Assembly (NCBI RefSeq): GCF_003612555.1
Contig: NZ_RAZF01000009.1
Coordinates: forward strand, 1-64,000
Origin: Acutalibacter sp. 1XD8-33
GTDB taxonomy: Bacteria > Bacillota > Clostridia > Oscillospirales > Acutalibacteraceae
Direction of reading: 5' to 3'
DNA length: 64,000 nt
Below the pieces are notes generated by a model. That model had not been told where the DNA came from. It did not search any database and saw only the letters and a list, made by a program, of their open reading frames with translations. Shown one piece after another: positions 34,965 through 42,643 of this stretch (its first letter is position 1; each line of letters starts with the position of its first letter). A program made the position numbers and the translations under genes.

Positions 34965-36242
34965 ATGCTTCTCTACACTGTTCAGTCTGGGGAATCCCTC
35001 TACCAAATCGCCCGCCGCTTTGGCGTTCCGCCTCAGCGAATCATCCTAGATAACGGCCTCGCCAATCCCCAAAATCTGCCTGTAGGCCTTCATCTTCTGC
35101 TGCTTACCCCCGCCGTCACCTATACTGTCCGGCAGGGAGATACTCTCTCTGCCATTGCGGAGCGATTCGGCGTGACTGTGGTGGTCCTGCTGCAAAACAA
35201 TCCACAACTCATTCTCTCCCCCACCCTTCAGGTAGGCCAGGAAATCGTTATCGGCTTTACCGCCGGAAAGCGCCGCCAGGTGGCCATCAACGGCTACGCC
35301 TACGATTTTATCCAGCCGGACACCCTCCGGCGGGCGCTGCCCTACCTCACCTATCTCACCATCTTCGGCTACGGCTTCACCCCCGAGGGGCGGCTGATCC
35401 CCCCGGCGGACGGCCCCCTTCTGGAACTGGCCCGGCAGTATCAGGCCGTGCCGGTGATGCTGCTCTCCTCCATCACCGGAAGCGGGAATTTCAGTCCCCA
35501 GCTGGCCAGCCAGCTCTTTCAAGATGCTGTCCTGCAAAACCGGGTACTGGCCAATCTGCTGGCTGTTATGGACCAGAAAGGTTATAGGGGCCTGGATATC
35601 GACTTTGAGTTCATTGTGGAGGAGGACGCGGAAGCCTACCTGCGCTTTCTGGAAAACGCCGCCTCCCAGCTGCACGCCCGAGGGTACTTCCTCCATGTGG
35701 ACCTAGCCCCCAAAACCTCCGGCGAACAGAAAGGTCTGCTCTACGAGGCCCACGACTATGAGTCCATCGGAGCCATCGCGGATTTCGTGCTGATGATGAC
35801 CTACGAGTGGGGCTACACCTACGGCCCGCCCATGGCGGTGGCCCCCCTCAATCAGGTGCGCCGGGTGGTGGAGTACGGCGCGTCTGTGGTTCCCCGGGAG
35901 AAGATCTTCATGGGCCTGCCCAACTACGGCTACGACTGGATCCTTCCCTTCCAGCGGGGGATCACCCGTGCCACAGCCATCGGCAACCAGTACGCGGTGG
36001 AGATCGCCCAGCGCCAGGGCGCGGCCATCCAGTTCGACACCGCCGCTCAGTCCCCCTGGTTCAGCTATAGCAGGGACGGCCTGGACCACGTGGTCTGGTT
36101 CGAGGACGTAGCCAGCGTAGAGCAGAAATACAACCTGATGGACGAATTCTCCCTTTTGGGCGGGGGCTACTGGAACGTGATGCGCCCCTTCCAGCAGAAC
36201 TGGTCCTTCCTGGCCGCCCGGTATAATATTGAGAAAAAGTAA
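34965..36242 (+). CDS. Spore cortex hydrolase, LysM-LysM-GH18 (YaaH/SleL type)
   Basis: The 425-residue protein has two N-terminal LysM domains (2-46 beginning LLYTVQSGESLYQIA, and 52-96 beginning TYTVRQGDTLSAIA), then a GH18 barrel with the catalytic motif GLDIDFE (Glu215 as acid). Length and order match YaaH/SleL, N-acetylglucosaminidases that degrade cortex muramic-lactam peptidoglycan during germination. There is no signal peptide, as usual for YaaH, which is delivered to the forming spore from the mother cell. ATG 34965 follows GAGGCGG; upstream in-frame codons do not look like LysM. Confidence 0.9.
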   Translation: MLLYTVQSGESLYQIARRFGVPPQRIILDNGLANPQNLPVGLHLLLLTPAVTYTVRQGDTLSAIAERFGVTVVVLLQNNPQLILSPTLQVGQEIVIGFTAGKRRQVAINGYAYDFIQPDTLRRALPYLTYLTIFGYGFTPEGRLIPPADGPLLELARQYQAVPVMLLSSITGSGNFSPQLASQLFQDAVLQNRVLANLLAVMDQKGYRGLDIDFEFIVEEDAEAYLRFLENAASQLHARGYFLHVDLAPKTSGEQKGLLYEAHDYESIGAIADFVLMMTYEWGYTYGPPMAVAPLNQVRRVVEYGASVVPREKIFMGLPNYGYDWILPFQRGITRATAIGNQYAVEIAQRQGAAIQFDTAAQSPWFSYSRDGLDHVVWFEDVASVEQKYNLMDEFSLLGGGYWNVMRPFQQNWSFLAARYNIEKK

Positions 36243-36258
36243 TTTGGGAGTAATATAG

Positions 36259-36554
36259 GGCCTCCGGCGGCGGGAGACTTGGCAAAGCCAAGTCTCCCGC
36301 CGCCGGAGGCAAGGCCGTGGGGCTCCGCGCCCCACACCCCCGCCAGCTTAAGACCAGCTGGACCGGCCAATGCACACGGCGCGAAGAATGGCAAGATGTT
36401 ATGGCTGGGTTTCGCCGTGTGTCATGAGTTTTGTTTCACAAAACTCTGCCAAGCTGATTACAAAGCGCACATAACTGACCAGGGAAAAAGTTTTGTCCAC
36501 TTTTTCAAAAGTGGCGGGGTTTTCAGGGGTGGAACCCCTGAACCGCCGGAGGCC
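36259..36554 (+). repeat. Hairpin-rich intergenic repeat, copy B
   Basis: A 296-bp element with terminal inverted repeats GGCCTCCGGCGG (36259-36270) and CCGCCGGAGGCC (36543-36554). It opens with a perfect hairpin of 24-bp arms (36260-36283 and 36287-36310, loop AAA). It shares CTGACCAGGGAAAAAGTTT (36475-36493), ACTTGGC/GCCAAGT and the GCCAGCT/AGCTGG hairpin with other copies. The first hairpin lies 17 bp after the YaaH stop and may double as its terminator. It occupies nearly the whole gap 36243-36566. Confidence 0.75.
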
Positions 36555-36566
36555 GTAAACATCGTC

Positions 36567-37304
36567 CTAAAAACACGCGTTTTGGACACTCCGGTACAGG
36601 TAGGCCCGGCCCTGATTCCCGATCCGCTCCACGGCCCCCAGCTCACGGGCCGCGCTCAGGGCCAGGGAGCCGTTCATGGGGGAGAAATGCCCGCAGGCCC
36701 GGAACTCCTTGGAGGTGAACGCCTCCGGTAGGTCCGGGGGCAGCAGACGGGGGAATTCCTCCGGGCCCCGGGCCCAGACCTCCTCCAGCAGGCGCACAGG
36801 CATCCGCTCCCACCGGGTGTAGCCCCGGCGGCCCCGGCCGTCCTTCAGGCGGTACTCCTCCACCTCCAGCAGCATGGCGCACAGGGTCAGCCCAGGCTCT
36901 TTCAGCAGGTCCCGGATGGAATAGAGCTCCGTGAGCATCTCCCAGGCCCCGCCGGTCTTGGGGCTTCTCCGCCGGCGGGACTGGCTTCCGTCCGGTCCCA
37001 CGGAGATCAGCCATTTCACCGCCGCCACCGGGTACACCAGGGCCACGGGGTAGTGGGGCAAAAAGAACTCCAGCTTCTCCCGCAGCCGGCCGAAGCCCGC
37101 TGTCTGGATCTCCGTGATCCCGGCCTCGTTGACGATGTCCGCCACGTACCGGCCCACCAGCACCTCCCGGCAGGCCTCCCGTGGCTCCAGATACCGCTTC
37201 AGCGCCGCATGGAGGGATTTCTCCCCCAAAGCGCCGATGCCCGCCGGGCGGGTCCCCTCGGACAGCACCTCCCGGCAGGCCTCCAGAAACCGGCTCTCAT
37301 CCAT
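36567..37304 (-). CDS. Hypothetical protein with PD-(D/E)XK-like nuclease pattern
   Basis: The 245-residue protein resembles a restriction-endonuclease-like core: GEKSLHAALKRYLEP (Glu28 in a helix), then VADI (Asp56) and ITEIQT (Glu65, Gln67), the order E-x(n)-D-x(n)-ExQ. The C-terminal ~70 residues (FTSKEFRACGHFS..., GAVERIGNQGRAYLY) look like a winged helix. I do not recognise a named family. The start ATG 37304 overlaps the upstream amidohydrolase by 8 bp, so it is probably translated with it. Function unknown; the nuclease idea is inference. Confidence 0.7.
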   Translation of the reverse strand: MDESRFLEACREVLSEGTRPAGIGALGEKSLHAALKRYLEPREACREVLVGRYVADIVNEAGITEIQTAGFGRLREKLEFFLPHYPVALVYPVAAVKWLISVGPDGSQSRRRRSPKTGGAWEMLTELYSIRDLLKEPGLTLCAMLLEVEEYRLKDGRGRRGYTRWERMPVRLLEEVWARGPEEFPRLLPPDLPEAFTSKEFRACGHFSPMNGSLALSAARELGAVERIGNQGRAYLYRSVQNACF

Positions 37305-38142
37305 GGCTTTCTTTTTGTGTGGAGACGCGGTATAGCCGGGCGAAATTCTCAAACAGGATCCCGCGGTTTTCGGCCTGTGTCAGGCCCAGGGCAAAGAGGG
37401 CCCGCAGCTCCGGCCCGGCGGGCCACATGGGGAAGTCCGTGCCGAACATCACCCGGTCCGCCCCGAACAGGGCGATGCTCTCCAGCGCCTCCTCCTCTGA
37501 GAGAAAGGGGAAGGAGCTGGAGGTGTCCACGTACACGCCGGAGCCCCGAAGGCACTCCCGGGCGGCCTTCCACTCCGTGTAGCCCCCCAGATGCGCCGCC
37601 ACACAGGTGAGGCCCGGCAGCTTCTGGAGCACCCGGGCCAGCTGTCGGGGGGAGGAGAAATTCTTCCGGCTGTCCCCGGTGTGGAAGAGAATGGGCAGGC
37701 CCCGGCACTCCGCCGCCCGGTAGAAGGGCAGCATCTTCGGGTCGTCGATGGCGAACTCCTGGAAGTCCGGGTGGAGCTTGATCCCCCGGAGGCCCTGGCG
37801 CTGGATGTCGTCCAGCTCCCCCTCGATGTCCTCCACGTCCGGATGCCACGCCCCAAGGCCCACAAACTGGGGGTACTCCCGGCAGGCGCTCTCGATGAAG
37901 CCGTTGATGGAGCGGACCTGCTCCACCTTTGTGGCCACGGAGCACACCAGGAACCGGTCCAGGCCCGCCTGGGCCCCGGCCTCCGCCAGAACCCCCGGCG
38001 TGCCCACATAGCGCATGGCGAGGTCGTAGAACCGCCCCACGGAGGCGGTGGCCTTTTCCGCGATCTTTTCCGGATAGATATGGGCGTGGGCGTCCGCCGC
38101 CAGATAGCTCGCCCCGTTATGAATCACTGGCAATTTCCTCAT
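37297..38142 (-). CDS. Amidohydrolase-family TIM barrel protein
   Basis: The 281-residue product has the metal-dependent hydrolase pattern: DAHAHIYP (His19, His21), RGIKLHPDF, LFHTGDS, CVAAHLGG and FGTDFPMW supply the expected His and Asp ligands. This matches the amidohydrolase-2 group, which includes decarboxylases and lactone hydrolases. GAGGAAAGGA precedes the ATG. It starts inside the end of queH (26-bp overlap) and overlaps the downstream gene, forming a three-gene unit. Substrate unknown. Confidence 0.85.
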   Translation of the reverse strand: MRKLPVIHNGASYLAADAHAHIYPEKIAEKATASVGRFYDLAMRYVGTPGVLAEAGAQAGLDRFLVCSVATKVEQVRSINGFIESACREYPQFVGLGAWHPDVEDIEGELDDIQRQGLRGIKLHPDFQEFAIDDPKMLPFYRAAECRGLPILFHTGDSRKNFSSPRQLARVLQKLPGLTCVAAHLGGYTEWKAARECLRGSGVYVDTSSSFPFLSEEEALESIALFGADRVMFGTDFPMWPAGPELRALFALGLTQAENRGILFENFARLYRVSTQKESHG

Positions 38143-38773
38143 TCCTTTCTTCCCGGCGCCGGTCCCGCTGGACCTTGGAGTAGACGCAGCCGCAGTAGTC
38201 CTGGCGGTACAGGCCGTACTGCCGGGACAGCAGGATGGAGCGCTTGTAGCCCTCCCGCTTCTTGAAGTCCGCGGGCAGGTGCCGGACCCCGAATTCCGCC
38301 GCCAGCTCCTCCCCGATCCGGTTCAGGGCCCCGGCGTTTTTCAGGGGGCTGATGCTCAGGGTAGTGGTGAAGTAGTCCATGCCGTGGTCCCGGGCGGCCA
38401 GGGCGGCCTCCCGCAGGCGCAGGCGGTAGCAGGCCATACACCGGGCCCCGCCCTCGGGCTCCGCCTCCAGGCCCTGGGCCATTTGGGCGAACTCCTCCCC
38501 CCGGTACTCGCAGGGCAGTAGCTCCACCGGCCGGGGCAGGGGCAGCTCCCGGAGAAGCCGCCGCAGCTCGTTAAGGCGCTTCTCGTACTCCTCCTGGGGG
38601 GCAATATTGGGGTTATAGTAGAGCAGGTAGACGCGGAAATGGGGGGCCAGGTATTCCAGCACGGCGCTGGAGCAGGGGGCGCAACAGGCGTGCAGGAGGA
38701 GCTTGGGGGCGGTATCCCCCAGCCCGGCGATGAGCCCCTCCAGCTCCCTGGAATAATTTCGTTTTTTCTCCAT
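38117..38773 (-). CDS. queH: Epoxyqueuosine reductase QueH
   Basis: The 218-residue product shows the QueH cysteine set: HACCAPCS (Cys30, Cys31), CMACYRLRL (Cys112, Cys115) and YCGCVYS (Cys194, Cys196), which hold a 4Fe-4S cluster and a second metal site. It performs the last step of queuosine synthesis in tRNA and replaces QueG in many anaerobes. ATG 38773 follows GAAGGAGG. Strong promoter upstream. No other queuosine genes are in the window. Confidence 0.92.
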   Translation of the reverse strand: MEKKRNYSRELEGLIAGLGDTAPKLLLHACCAPCSSAVLEYLAPHFRVYLLYYNPNIAPQEEYEKRLNELRRLLRELPLPRPVELLPCEYRGEEFAQMAQGLEAEPEGGARCMACYRLRLREAALAARDHGMDYFTTTLSISPLKNAGALNRIGEELAAEFGVRHLPADFKKREGYKRSILLSRQYGLYRQDYCGCVYSKVQRDRRREERNEEIASDS

Positions 38774-38800
38774 GGCGCGCCCTCCTTCTTTAATATGGGA

Positions 38801-38829
38801 ATTATAACACAAAGCCGGAAAAATTTCAA
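38801..38829 (-). promoter_or_regulatory. Sigma-A promoter of queH operon
   Basis: Minus strand TTGAAA (38829-38824), 17-nt spacer, TATAAT (38806-38801), ~30 nt upstream of queH. Confidence 0.7.
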
Positions 38830-38854
38830 CAGGGGTAGGGCCAAACACTCCCCT

Positions 38855-38883
38855 TGACTTCTCCCCGCAAACCGGGTATGATA
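38855..38883 (+). promoter_or_regulatory. Sigma-A promoter of divergent PAP2-family gene
   Basis: TTGACT (38855-38860), 17-nt spacer, TATGAT (38878-38883), ~80 nt upstream of the ATG at 38965. It is back-to-back with the queH promoter. Confidence 0.7.
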
Positions 38884-38964
38884 TTAAGAAAGGCGCTTCG
38901 AAACCGGTAAATTGAGCCAGTGGCGTTTGCCATAGAGTATCTCACCAGGAAAGGACTGGCCCGT

Positions 38965-39459
38965 ATGGACCTCTCGATTTTGCTCTCCAACCCCCTGATC
39001 AATATCAGCGTGATCTCCTGGGCCGCCGCCCAAGCTCTGAAAACCCTGGTGGACGCGGTAAAGCACAAGCAGTTCGACCGCCACCGGTTGGCCGGGGCCG
39101 GAGGAATGCCTAGCTCTCACTCGGCGGTGACCTGCTCCGTGCTGCTCACCTCCTACTATCTTTACGGCTTTAACTCTCCCATCTTTGCCCTCAGCTTTGT
39201 GTTGGCCCTCATCGTCATGTACGATGCCACAGGCGTGCGCTGGGCCGCCGGGCTTCATGCCCGGGCCATCAACCATATTGTGGAGTTTCTGGAACAGGAA
39301 GACGCCACGGAGGGCCGACAGGCTTTACGGGAGCTGATCCCCAAGCTGAACGAGTCCCTGGGCCATCGGGTACGGGAGGCCATCTGTGGAGCTGGACTGG
39401 GATTTCTCATCGCGGTCATCGCCCATATCATCCGCAGGGGCGGAATTTCCTGGTTTTAG
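38965..39459 (+). CDS. Divergent PAP2 family membrane protein (DUF212, YuiD-like)
   Basis: The 164-residue protein contains LAGAGGMPSSHSAV, the family's phosphatase-like SSH motif, and VMYDATGVRWAAGLHA, with three or four hydrophobic segments. It resembles B. subtilis YuiD. Activity is not established; PAP2 relatives dephosphorylate lipids such as undecaprenyl diphosphate. ATG 38965 follows AGGAAAGGA at a longish distance; an upstream in-frame start exists but begins outside family sequence. Confidence 0.85.
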   Translation: MDLSILLSNPLINISVISWAAAQALKTLVDAVKHKQFDRHRLAGAGGMPSSHSAVTCSVLLTSYYLYGFNSPIFALSFVLALIVMYDATGVRWAAGLHARAINHIVEFLEQEDATEGRQALRELIPKLNESLGHRVREAICGAGLGFLIAVIAHIIRRGGISWF

Positions 39460-39489
39460 ATTCTGGGGCTTCGGCCCCTTTTCTCATGC

Positions 39490-40014
39490 CTATTTTGTCT
39501 CTGCCTCTACCAGAATAAACAACTGCTGCTCTTCTCCCATCAGCCGCAGAGCCTCCAAGTCCTCCTCTTCCAGCACCGGATTCATCCTGACGGCAGAGTA
39601 GGCGGGAGGCGTTTCCCTTCCAGGCAAAAGAATGTCCTCCGTGCGGTTATTTTGGTAGCACAGGTACTCCCCCCGGCGAATCCAGCCGTCCGGGCTCTTT
39701 TCCCCTTGGACGCCTGCTTCCACGAAGTTCCCTGCCTCCAGATTTCCCGCCTCCAGCACGGGCTTTCCGCCCAGCTGTGCTGTACAGAGCCGGATCCGCA
39801 GGCTGCACCCTGCTTGTCCGCTGTTGCGGAAGGCCACGCCCCCTTGGGCCAGCTCCCCTGGCAGCAGCACCGGGTCCGCCTCTCCATCCTCCCCACTCAA
39901 GGAGATCACTTCCAGCTTTACCGGGGCTTCCTGGGGCTTGAGCAAAAAAACGGCTCCCCATACCGCAGCCAGCAGCATCAGTCCGGCTGCGGCCAACAGC
40001 CCCCCCCGCCTCAT
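39490..40014 (-). CDS. Membrane-anchored exported protein of unknown function
   Basis: The 174-residue product has one N-terminal hydrophobic segment (4-25) after MRRGG, so it is secreted or membrane-anchored. The rest is beta-rich with Glu/Gly-rich turns; LLPGELAQGGVAFRNSGQAGCSLRIRL resembles TasA/CalY-like or SipW-dependent exported proteins, but the match is loose. Its ATG overlaps the stop of the upstream exported protein (ATGA), so they are co-translated. Confidence 0.65.
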   Translation of the reverse strand: MRRGGLLAAAGLMLLAAVWGAVFLLKPQEAPVKLEVISLSGEDGEADPVLLPGELAQGGVAFRNSGQAGCSLRIRLCTAQLGGKPVLEAGNLEAGNFVEAGVQGEKSPDGWIRRGEYLCYQNNRTEDILLPGRETPPAYSAVRMNPVLEEEDLEALRLMGEEQQLFILVEAETK

Positions 40015-40736
40015 GGCTTTTCCCCCAGGCGGAAGCTCTCTCCAATAGCCCGGCCTGTCTGGTTCACGGTAAATTCCGCCATGGCTTCGGACAAATCCGG
40101 ATCCACGGTGTCATTCTCCCGGCACACGCCCAAGAGGCATTCCACCGCCTCCGGCTGAGCTCCCCCTTCTGGCACAGAAACCCTATACACGCCAAAAGGC
40201 AGGCCGGTAAATTCCGCCTCTAGCCGGGGCGAACCACCCTGGGGATCCGCCTCTGCCCAAGCCCGACGGAATAAGGTCAAATCCTGGCTCTCCAGCTGGA
40301 ACAGAACCGAATGCCCTGCCTGTACCGGAAATCCCACACCCCGCACCCGCACCGTGCCGCTGACCACCCGCACCCGGTAAGTAAGATTGGCCCAGCTGTC
40401 TTTGCCATCCTCTCGATGGAGCACTGCGGAAAGCTGATAATCCGTATCCTCCCGGGGCCGCTCTCTGCCTAGATCTTCCAGAGTCATACGTCCTCCCGGG
40501 CCCATCCACCAGCACTCCATCTCTCCTGTCTCTTCCGGAAATTCCTTTCGCAGGCGCTCTTCCAGTGTCTCGCCTTCTATCCGCAAAGGCGCGGCCTCTC
40601 CCAGAAACACTGTTTCCTCCCAAAGAGGCTCTTCCTCCCCAAAAGCCTCCAGCACCGGCCCACCTATACAGACTGCTGCCGCCAGTAGCAGGGCCCCGGC
40701 GGTTCTCTTCCATGTTTTGAAACGCTCCCAATTCAC
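40011..40736 (-). CDS. Secreted protein of unknown function, partner of the downstream exported protein
   Basis: The 241-residue product starts with a signal peptide (WKRTAGALLLAAAVCIGGPVLEAFG). The mature part looks like beta-sandwich domains: DYQLSAVLHREDGKDSWANLTYRVRV and LPFGVYRVSVPEGG, the latter like SpaA/prealbumin-type pilin domains. No sortase motif or transmembrane tail is seen. Coupled to the 39490-40014 gene by a 4-bp overlap. Function not assigned. Confidence 0.65.
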   Translation of the reverse strand: MNWERFKTWKRTAGALLLAAAVCIGGPVLEAFGEEEPLWEETVFLGEAAPLRIEGETLEERLRKEFPEETGEMECWWMGPGGRMTLEDLGRERPREDTDYQLSAVLHREDGKDSWANLTYRVRVVSGTVRVRGVGFPVQAGHSVLFQLESQDLTLFRRAWAEADPQGGSPRLEAEFTGLPFGVYRVSVPEGGAQPEAVECLLGVCRENDTVDPDLSEAMAEFTVNQTGRAIGESFRLGEKP

Positions 40737-41191
40737 GGCAATTCTCCTTTCACTTCTATTGATTTAGGCAGTATCTGCAGAGCTTCCTGTGGGAATTTTC
40801 CGGGCCATTTTACCGGCTCTCGGGTCCCAAAATCGCGGATGTTTTTCCACACTCCAAAGCCCTGTGTAAACACCGGCGCAGACGCCGCCTAATTGACTTT
40901 GGGTACAAGTTACCATGTTTGGGCCGGAAATTTTGTCACAGTCTGGAGGCGCTTGCAAGTTTCTTAAATTTGGGGTATAATGAGACACAGTACCCGCCTA
41001 CTCTTCCATCAAAGCCAGCGCCGCTGTGTCATTATATGGGATTTCCCAGGCAAAGGTGTCCGGCCCCATTTTCAGTGCGCTCAGGTGATAAATTTCATTG
41101 TAGCATATGGGATACCCTCTGATGGCGGAGACTGCTCCATATCATGAAAAATGTGTTCTGAAAGCCATAACCTAGGAAAGGCGGGACGACC
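40737..41191. other. 455-bp gap without a confident gene
   Basis: The only clear signal is a sigma-A promoter pointing right (40953-40981). On the minus strand, codons ending at ~41006 read FAWEIPYNDTAALALMEE before a TAG. They have protein-like composition but are preceded closely by a stop and lack a start, so they may be the tail of a lost gene. No RNA gene is recognised. Confidence 0.4.
40953..40981 (+). promoter_or_regulatory. Sigma-A promoter upstream of RluA-type gene
   Basis: TTGCAA (40953-40958), 17-nt spacer, TATAAT (40976-40981). The transcript would have a ~200-nt leader before the pseudouridine synthase ATG at 41192, and could also express something shorter. Confidence 0.6.
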
Positions 41192-42196
41192 ATGCCCCGG
41201 AAACTGTTAACGGTAGCCCCTAACGACGCGGGCCAGCGCCTGGACAAGTTCCTCACCAAAACTTATCCCAATCTGCCCCCTACCGTGCTCTACAAGTGCA
41301 TCCGCACCAAGGACGTGCGCCTAAACGGAGCCCGGTGTAAACCGGAAAGCCGCCTTGCCGTCGGGGACCAGCTCTCCCTCTTCTGGCAGGAGGATTTCTT
41401 CCAGCAGTCCCCCAAGGACTACGACTTCCTCAAGGCCCCAAAAAAGCTGGACATCGTCTACGAGGACAGCCAGATTCTGCTGTTGGACAAGCGGCCCGGC
41501 CTCATCGTTCACCCGGACGAGAACTATCACTTCGACTCCCTCATCGCCCGGATCCAGCGCTACCTCTACGAAAAGGGCGAGTACCGCCCCCAGGAGGAGA
41601 ACTCCTTCTCCCCGGCCCTGGTGAACCGCATTGACCGGAACACCGGAGGCATTGTCATGGCGGCGAAAACCGCCGCCGCCCTGCGGGTTCTCAACCAGAA
41701 GGTCAAGGACCGGGAACTGGACAAGCGCTACCTCTGCGTGGTCTGCGGCAGGATGCGGGAGGCGTCCGCCCTGCTCACCGGCTACCTTGTGAAAAACGAG
41801 GCCCAGAACCGGGTCTACGTGAGCAAAAAGCCCAGCCCGGGGGCCAAGACCATCCGCACCGGGTACCGGGTCCTGGAGGAACGGGGGGACTACTCCCTCC
41901 TGGAGGTGGAGCTCCTCACCGGGCGCACCCACCAGATCCGGGCCCATCTGGCGGCCATCGGCCACCCCCTGGCCGGAGACGGGAAATATGGCCGGAACGC
42001 CCTGAACAAGCCCTCCGGCTTCCCCTATCAGGCCCTGTACTCCTACAAGCTGCGGTTCGCCTTCACCACCCCGGCGGAGGAGCTGGACTACCTGAACGGT
42101 CAGGAATTCCAGGCGGAAAACGTCTGGTTTCTGGAGGAATTCCGCCGCTTTCCCAAAAATTTCCACGAGAGGAAGGATCCCCATGCTCCGCGCTGA
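41192..42196 (+). CDS. RluA-family pseudouridine synthase
   Basis: The 334-residue product has an N-terminal S4 RNA-binding domain (15 to ~65) and the RluA catalytic domain with HPDEN and the signature RIDRNTGG, whose Asp148 is the catalytic residue. GRTHQIRAHLAAIGHPLAGD is the conserved C-terminal motif. It isomerises uridines in 23S rRNA (RluC/RluD-like; exact site unknown). GGAAAGGCGGG lies upstream of the ATG. Its end overlaps the next acetyltransferase gene by 14 bp. Confidence 0.9.
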   Translation: MPRKLLTVAPNDAGQRLDKFLTKTYPNLPPTVLYKCIRTKDVRLNGARCKPESRLAVGDQLSLFWQEDFFQQSPKDYDFLKAPKKLDIVYEDSQILLLDKRPGLIVHPDENYHFDSLIARIQRYLYEKGEYRPQEENSFSPALVNRIDRNTGGIVMAAKTAAALRVLNQKVKDRELDKRYLCVVCGRMREASALLTGYLVKNEAQNRVYVSKKPSPGAKTIRTGYRVLEERGDYSLLEVELLTGRTHQIRAHLAAIGHPLAGDGKYGRNALNKPSGFPYQALYSYKLRFAFTTPAEELDYLNGQEFQAENVWFLEEFRRFPKNFHERKDPHAPR

Positions 42197-42638
42197 AATC
42201 ACCCCCTATCTCCCAGAGGAGACCCGCGCCCTGCGGCAGGCCGTCTTTATGGATGAGCAGGGCTTTTCCTATGAGTTCGACGAGACAGACCTGGCCGCCC
42301 TGCACATCACCCTCTATGAGGACGGCGATGCTGTGGCCTGTTGTCGGATCTTCCCGGAGGGGCCCCGGCGCTGGCATGTGGGCCGGGTGGCGGTCCGCCA
42401 GGACTGCCGGGGGCGGAACCTGGGGGCCCTGGTGATGGCGGAGGCGGAAAAAGCTGCCGCTATCCGGGGCGGGGAAACTATTGTCCTCTCTGCCCAGGTG
42501 CGGGCATCGGGCTTCTACCGGAAGCTGGGCTACGCCCAGGAGGGGGAAGAATACCTGGACGAGCACTGCCCCCACATCCACATGAAAAAAGAGATCAGGG
42601 CTGGTTTGAAAATAGAGGAAATAAAAACAAAGGAATGA
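42183..42638 (+). CDS. GNAT acetyltransferase (ElaA/YjcF-like)
   Basis: The 151-residue product matches the ElaA/YjcF group: LRQAVFMDEQGFSYEFDETD at the start, GRVAVRQDCRGRNLGALVM as the acetyl-CoA loop, ASGFYRKLGYAQEGEEYLDEHCPHIHM at the end. It overlaps the upstream pseudouridine synthase by 14 bp and its stop overlaps an ATG of the following glycosyltransferase gene, so the three are an operon. Substrate unknown. Confidence 0.88.
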   Translation: MLRAEITPYLPEETRALRQAVFMDEQGFSYEFDETDLAALHITLYEDGDAVACCRIFPEGPRRWHVGRVAVRQDCRGRNLGALVMAEAEKAAAIRGGETIVLSAQVRASGFYRKLGYAQEGEEYLDEHCPHIHMKKEIRAGLKIEEIKTKE

Positions 42639-42643
42639 ACTGT

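Noticed and set aside
37349-38265. Several long frames on both strands opposite or within the amidohydrolase gene
   Set aside because: High GC suppresses stops. Only the minus frame with metal-binding motifs is supported.
40764-40988. 74-codon minus frame upstream of the exported-protein pair
   Set aside because: No ribosome site and no protein-like features; overlaps a sigma-A promoter on the other strand.
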